Shown piece by piece: positions 59,663-64,000 of a DNA stretch of 64,000 nucleotides (position 1 is its first letter; the number at the start of each line of letters is the position of its first letter). The position numbers and the translations under genes were made by a program. The notes beneath the pieces are model-generated. The model saw only the letters and a program-made list of their open reading frames with translations. It was not told where the DNA came from and did no database searches. Origin of the DNA: Escallonia rubra (taxonomy: Eukaryota > Streptophyta > Magnoliopsida > Escalloniales > Escalloniaceae); contig JAVXUO010000985.1 of NCBI GenBank assembly GCA_033065855.1, positions 276,101 to 340,100 on the forward strand, written 5' to 3'.

Positions 59663-59803
59663 CTTTTATAACTTTAAAAAAACTTATAAGAATGAGCCAT
59701 GCGGCTGATAAGGCGAATGAGCTGTGTGCACGTACGCATAACAGAGGTGCCAGCCATTGGCATCACTGGCAATTTAATACCACTGATTATTCCCGCTTTT
59801 ATC

Positions 59804-59835
<32 letters not shown>

Positions 59836-59866
59836 CTCTTTTAAAACTTTAAAAAAACTTCTAAGA
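59523..59866. repeat. Tandem duplication of about 172 bp upstream of the DUF1005 gene
   Basis: Two adjacent copies start at 59523 and 59696. They share GCGGCTGATAAGGCGAATGA, GTGTGCACGTACGCATAACA, a TA microsatellite and AACTTTAAAAAAACTT. They are near-identical outside the TA tract, whose length and interruption differ between copies. They lie 200-550 bp upstream of the minus-strand DUF1005 ATG. Confidence 0.9.
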
Positions 59867-62080
59867 AAAGAAATCGTTAATTTCCATCGCTTCATATTTT
59901 TGCGCTCTGTTGTTATCGTCAAGAGTTTTTAAAAAGTACTTATTAATGTCTTGAAACGATGTTATACTAGCTTTTAGTAACAAGTGAAAGATATTAATTT
60001 TTCAAAAGTAAAATATGGTTGTAAACCTCCTTTCATAATGTCATTAAAAATACGAACATGTGGTCGACAGTGATGACGGGTGGTTTGTTTTGTCATATGT
60101 GGGTGGTGACGACGATGGTGTTGGGTTAGCGACCGCGAGCAACGGCGTCAAGGTGGTTTGATGGGGAAAGAAAGAGAAGAACTGGATCAAAAACTAGGGT
60201 TAACCGGCTTTTAAGAGCAATTTTCGTGAAAAGTTAATACGTCAAAAAAAACTTTGAAGGGTAAATAGACACCCATTTATAACCCATGTAAACGAATGGA
60301 TTGGAAAGGTTGCAAAAGTTTTAATTGATATATACCCGGTTACATAAATGGAAAGTCCTGAATAACTTTTAATTTGACGGATTTGGAGGGACGAACGAGT
60401 TTGGTTTGTGATTGCTATCCTACGTATTTTAAGTAAGAAAGAAGTGGAGTGTGGACAAATATTGGGTGGTGAATGAATTTTATTTTATTTTTTATTTCTT
60501 GAAGAAGGTAGGTGGTGATTTATGCTTTTCTTTTTTAATTTTCTTTCTTGATTAGTCGTAGGAATGTTGTGTGATTGGGTTAGCTTAGGGTACAAAACAA
60601 CTGGTGAACAGCTGGCAGACAACCAGATCTGCGCCAGGTTGGAGCAAACTGGACTGTAGTTTGAACCTCTTTAACCAACTTTCATGCGCCTGGGTCCCAC
60701 ATGCCACCACATCTAGGCTTCCAGACTATTCTTCAATTGGTCTATGCTTACGGCAAATGCAGACCCGACCCAAAAAGAAGGGGAAAGCAATAGCTGTTGG
60801 ATTGGTTTGGTAGAATAATTTTGTGTACCACAACGGATCTTTTGTGATTTAGATTGGCAATTGGCAATTAAATCAGCTGTCACGTCTCTCCATTCGTGCC
60901 ACCTATCCAAAAAATATATATATATACTAGTTTTTTTTAGTTTTTTAAAAATAAAAGTTTCAAGCCAAAATATATCTTGTCATTGTTGTGTGTGACAATG
61001 CATAAAGGAAAAAGAAGGAACAAAATGGCATATTTGTTGGGCTTATCTTTTTTTTTTTGGGTGCTTAACATGTTGTTTGGTTGAACGCAAGAATTATATC
61101 AAATCAGCTAAACCCGTAGGTCTTAGAGCTTAGTCCTTCCAACCGTGAGATCAAATGAAATTGCCTTGAATGACGACTTTTTTCGATTGTCGAACACTCG
61201 AACCTCATCTAGCGTTCTTATCTACCTTCGTTAAATTATATCAGTAAGCATTTTACTTAAGAATCGTCGTTAGCATTACGGAAACTGTTGACTAAGGAAT
61301 ATGTGGTATATTTTTCTTACTTGTTGAGTTTATCCTAGTTTTGAGCATGAAATGTGTCAATGTATCACGGAAAAATAGTTGGGCATGTGTGTTTGTAACA
61401 TATTAGTTGTACAATGGAGTACTAAATGATTCATCTTAGTACTCCGTAATAGATAGATTCTCTCACTTTTGACTCCACTCACCCAAAAATACTAGAAAAG
61501 TGATACATTAATAATAACTTAATATGTCATCAATATGCTTTTTGTTTGTGGCTTCGTTAGGTGTATGAAAAATTTTAAAAAAAAAATGAATGTCAACTTG
61601 TGGACTTTGCAGTATTTAAAAAGATATACGTGTAATCAGTAATTTATTTAGACAATGTCTTCATTAAATTGCCAGTGCAAGTTCTTAATCTACGGAGTAA
61701 TTTATTGACTTTTGGCGGCAGCTTATTTGAAATGCAAGTTGGGCTCAGCTCGATGGGCCTTGACCTTTCGTGCAGAGTTCAAGCCCAAGCTTCGTTCACA
61801 GATGATTTTTGCAAATTTGAGATAAATTTATTTGCAACTTTGAAATTGTCACCTGGTGCATCCTTGGATGTCATAGTAGAAACATTACGTCCATCTTGAT
61901 GGATCTACGATGGTACTTGAACATGTAACCTTGAACAGAAAAAAGGAGATATCAATGTGATAGTTGAGTAGCGAAGGTTTCTCTCTTTTTTTATACAAAG
62001 TCATAAGTTTGAGTCTCATGAGTAGAATTTTTCAGATAAGAGAGGGAGCGGGCAACTTGAATATTGAGTAGCCCTTGCAT

Positions 62081-62115
<35 letters not shown>

Positions 62116-62900
62116 CATGATTGGCCCTTTTGCCCTAGTTTAAAGCCATCAAGCATTACGAGTACGTATTTCCTAGAAGGAAAGACCTTTGTATTTGTTT
62201 TCGGTACACCGAGGAGGTAGCAAAGTTTTCGTCTTGCATTTTGTGATGCAATTGTGTTTTCGGTACGACTTTGAGTGCGACGATTAGTGGACTTCTTATC
62301 ACAAGTCACAAGCTTCACCCCGTTATAACGTAGAACATGTGAGGATCTGAATCCAAACTTAATGACATCGAGATGAAGATATTATTATCTACCAAAAGTT
62401 GAAAGATTCGACAAATACTACAGGTCTTTTAGGTACAAGAATCTGAAGCCAATACAGAATGTACCAACCATTTTGTGTAGAAGTGTGTTTCATGGATGTA
62501 GACAAAGCAATTTAAGTCTGCATTAGAGTTCATAATACATAGGAGGGGGATCGTATTTTCAATTTAATTTATGTGACACGTTTAAATTTTGATAATTCAC
62601 TATGACTAAATAACATAGTTTATCATCCATAATGCATAACGAATTTGTTGTAGCATCCCATGATAAGAAAATTTTTGCAGAATCGTGTCAGTTAAACCAA
62701 CTTCTCTTGTGGTATAATTAACCATCAAAAAAATAAAATTCTAGGTTTATTACTTTACGTTTCTCTATAAACAAAGTCTCCCTCTTGAACTAAAATTTGT
62801 GCAATGTAAGAAACTTTTATCAGTCAAGAGTTCTTCCACTTTGATAAAGGACCATGCAATGAACAAAAATATTAAGTGCATAATTGTTAAGGCTAAAACA
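59867..62900. other. 3-kb intergenic region
   Basis: No gene is supported. It contains a GGT/GAC-rich stretch (about 60060-60170), a GA microsatellite (about 62087-62113) and AT-rich DNA. The open frame 61669-61899 has no recognisable motif. The right end is the 3' flank of the MADS-box gene. Confidence 0.5.
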
Positions 62901-63554
62901 TTAGCCTTGAAACCCGTGGCCATAGCCTAAAGCATATCCATGAGGTGTCATGGTAAGACCGAGGCCAGACTCCTTAGCCTCAATCTGTCCAACTTGTCCA
63001 ACCCTAGAACTCGAACCCACAAAATAAGATGAAGGTTTTGGTGCCTCCATCATCACCTTTTCTGCCTGCTTGGCTACGTTCTTCTTGAGCTCCTCCATTG
63101 CCACCTTCAACTGCTCAAGCTCTTGCAGTCCAATTTTTTCGATCGGAGCTTCCCACCAGCACCTATCTTGACTCGCTTTCCTCATTTTGGCAAGTTCTTC
63201 ACCGCGCTTTTTCTCTCCTTCCAGTTGGTTAAGAAGTTCGGTGAGCTGCACGTTGAGTTCACGAACGCTGGCGTTGCGATGAGCCTCAACGAGTTGCAGC
63301 GTGCCCGAGCTCGATGGAGGGTTGCGCGTGAGGAAGCGATCCACGACAGACTCGACGCAGGGGTGGCCGAAAGAGAACACCTTCTTGCCCGGAGAGAAGA
63401 CGATGATGGCGATGTCAGCGCCACATAGGGTGCAAAGCTCGCTTGCCTTCTTGAAAAGACCGGAACGACGTTTGGAGAAGGTAACCAGAAGGTTGCTTTC
63501 CTTCGACATTCTCGTCATCTCAATCTTTTGGCGACCTTTGCTCTTTCTAGGCAT
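62901..63554 (-). CDS. Type I (M-alpha) MADS-box transcription factor, AGL62-like
   Basis: An intronless gene for 217 residues. The start at 63554 (MPRKSKGRQKIEMTRM) places the MADS domain at the N-terminus in the usual way; an in-frame ATG four codons upstream (63566) is possible. The MADS domain covers about residues 5-62, with KGRQKIEM, FSKRRSGLFKKASELCTLCG and IAIIVFSPGKKVFSFGHP. The last three resemble the AGL61/AGL62/AGL28 group. A coiled coil follows (about residues 85-160), and there is no K domain. Relatives act as nuclear heterodimers in female gametophyte and endosperm development; that role here is inference. A TATA-like TTTAAATA lies at 63638-63645. Lack of introns fits type I genes. 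Confidence 0.93.
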   Translation of the reverse strand: MPRKSKGRQKIEMTRMSKESNLLVTFSKRRSGLFKKASELCTLCGADIAIIVFSPGKKVFSFGHPCVESVVDRFLTRNPPSSSGTLQLVEAHRNASVRELNVQLTELLNQLEGEKKRGEELAKMRKASQDRCWWEAPIEKIGLQELEQLKVAMEELKKNVAKQAEKVMMEAPKPSSYFVGSSSRVGQVGQIEAKESGLGLTMTPHGYALGYGHGFQG

Positions 63555-63637
63555 GGCTACAACCACAGCGAGGATACTGAAATTGAAATTGAAAAGGAAA
63601 AGAGCACAACTATGGCCAATGGAAGAATCATGGAGGA

Positions 63638-63645
63638 TATTTAAA
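63638..63645 (-). promoter_or_regulatory. TATA-like box of the MADS-box gene
   Basis: TTTAAATA on the minus strand, 84 bp upstream of the ATG at 63554. It is weaker than a canonical TATA box. Confidence 0.4.
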
Positions 63646-64000
63646 GGGGTTGTGAAATTAATTCACGTGTTTTGGCAAACTCGACGAGTATTTGATTTCA
63701 TCATTCATTGCGAGTCTGTGTTGTTAATTGCATGGCCGGCACTTTATGGTTTTAGCATCCATGACGAGCGTCACGTAGGTCCGATTATACTTGAGTTCAC
63801 GTGAAAAATTCTAATACAAAGAAGTTCAAAGTTTGTTAAACTATCACACGTGATATAGAAAACGTAAAATCATGTCTGAGACGGTTTACTTCACAATTGA
63901 CATTAATGAATTGATGGTCAATGACTAAAACTCTTAAATGTCATGTTAATTTCTGACATTCATGATGTGATCGATGCGAGACCAACTTATTCTCGGAGCA
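63646..64000. other. 5' flank of the MADS-box gene
   Basis: No gene is seen up to the window end. CACGTG-like phrases (TTCACGTGTT near 63662; TTCACGTGAA near 63796; ACACGTGATA near 63846) occur three times, which may reflect bZIP/bHLH sites; this is a weak observation. Confidence 0.4.

Noticed and set aside
63301-63804. 167-codon open frame on the + strand
   Set aside because: It is antisense to the MADS domain and extends into its promoter; no motif.
1-64000. tRNA, rRNA or known snoRNA genes
   Set aside because: I looked for tRNA arm phrases and conserved boxes and saw none that held up; a covariance-model scan would be decisive.

Overview
The window is plant nuclear DNA, almost certainly from a eudicot. 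The evidence is spliced genes with GT-AG introns and plant-specific families: a TBL acetyltransferase-like gene, a CGR2/CGR3-like gene, an XTH, a DUF1005 gene, PR-1 genes and a type I MADS-box gene. AT-rich intergenic DNA carries MITE-like elements and TA, GA and GT microsatellites. The species cannot be named from the sequence alone. All exon boundaries were read by eye from splice signals and reading-frame continuity. Family names rest on remembered family sequences, not on a database search.

Left part (1-17.4 kb, all + strand): (i) the last eight exons of an EXS-domain membrane protein gene (ERD1/XPR1/SYG1 type, no SPX seen) whose 5' end lies outside the window; (ii) a complete six-exon CGR3-like putative Golgi pectin methyltransferase gene; (iii) a complete six-exon TBL13-like wall polysaccharide O-acetyltransferase-like gene. 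The last two suggest cell-wall polysaccharide modification, but nothing in the sequence shows co-regulation.

Centre (20.4-45 kb): a PR-1 (CAP superfamily) array on the + strand. It has four intact intronless genes (20533, 25056, 36263, 44510) and four pseudogenes (21821, 27080, 30759, 38078). Most of it consists of three diverged tandem duplicons (about 22.77-28.53, 28.61-33.32 and 33.89-40.39 kb). Both junctions are occupied by inverted-repeat elements: half of a foldback MITE between units 1 and 2, and a 492-bp TIR element carrying five copies of a 23-bp near-palindrome between units 2 and 3. One pseudogene is split by a 423-bp hAT-type element with an 8-bp target duplication. Directly after unit 3 lies an intronless gene for a 269-residue acidic protein of no family I recognise (40610-41419).

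Right part (45-64 kb): a hAT-like MITE candidate, an XTH exon-3 relic, a complete foldback MITE, a four-exon XTH gene (- strand), a gene for a very acidic single-pass membrane protein (+), a two-exon DUF1005 gene (-) and an AGL62-like type I MADS-box gene (-). Between these genes I see only AT-rich DNA, short direct repeats and microsatellites.

The most unusual material is the PR-1 duplicon array with its junction elements, the palindrome-array transposon, and the unrecognised gene at the array edge.
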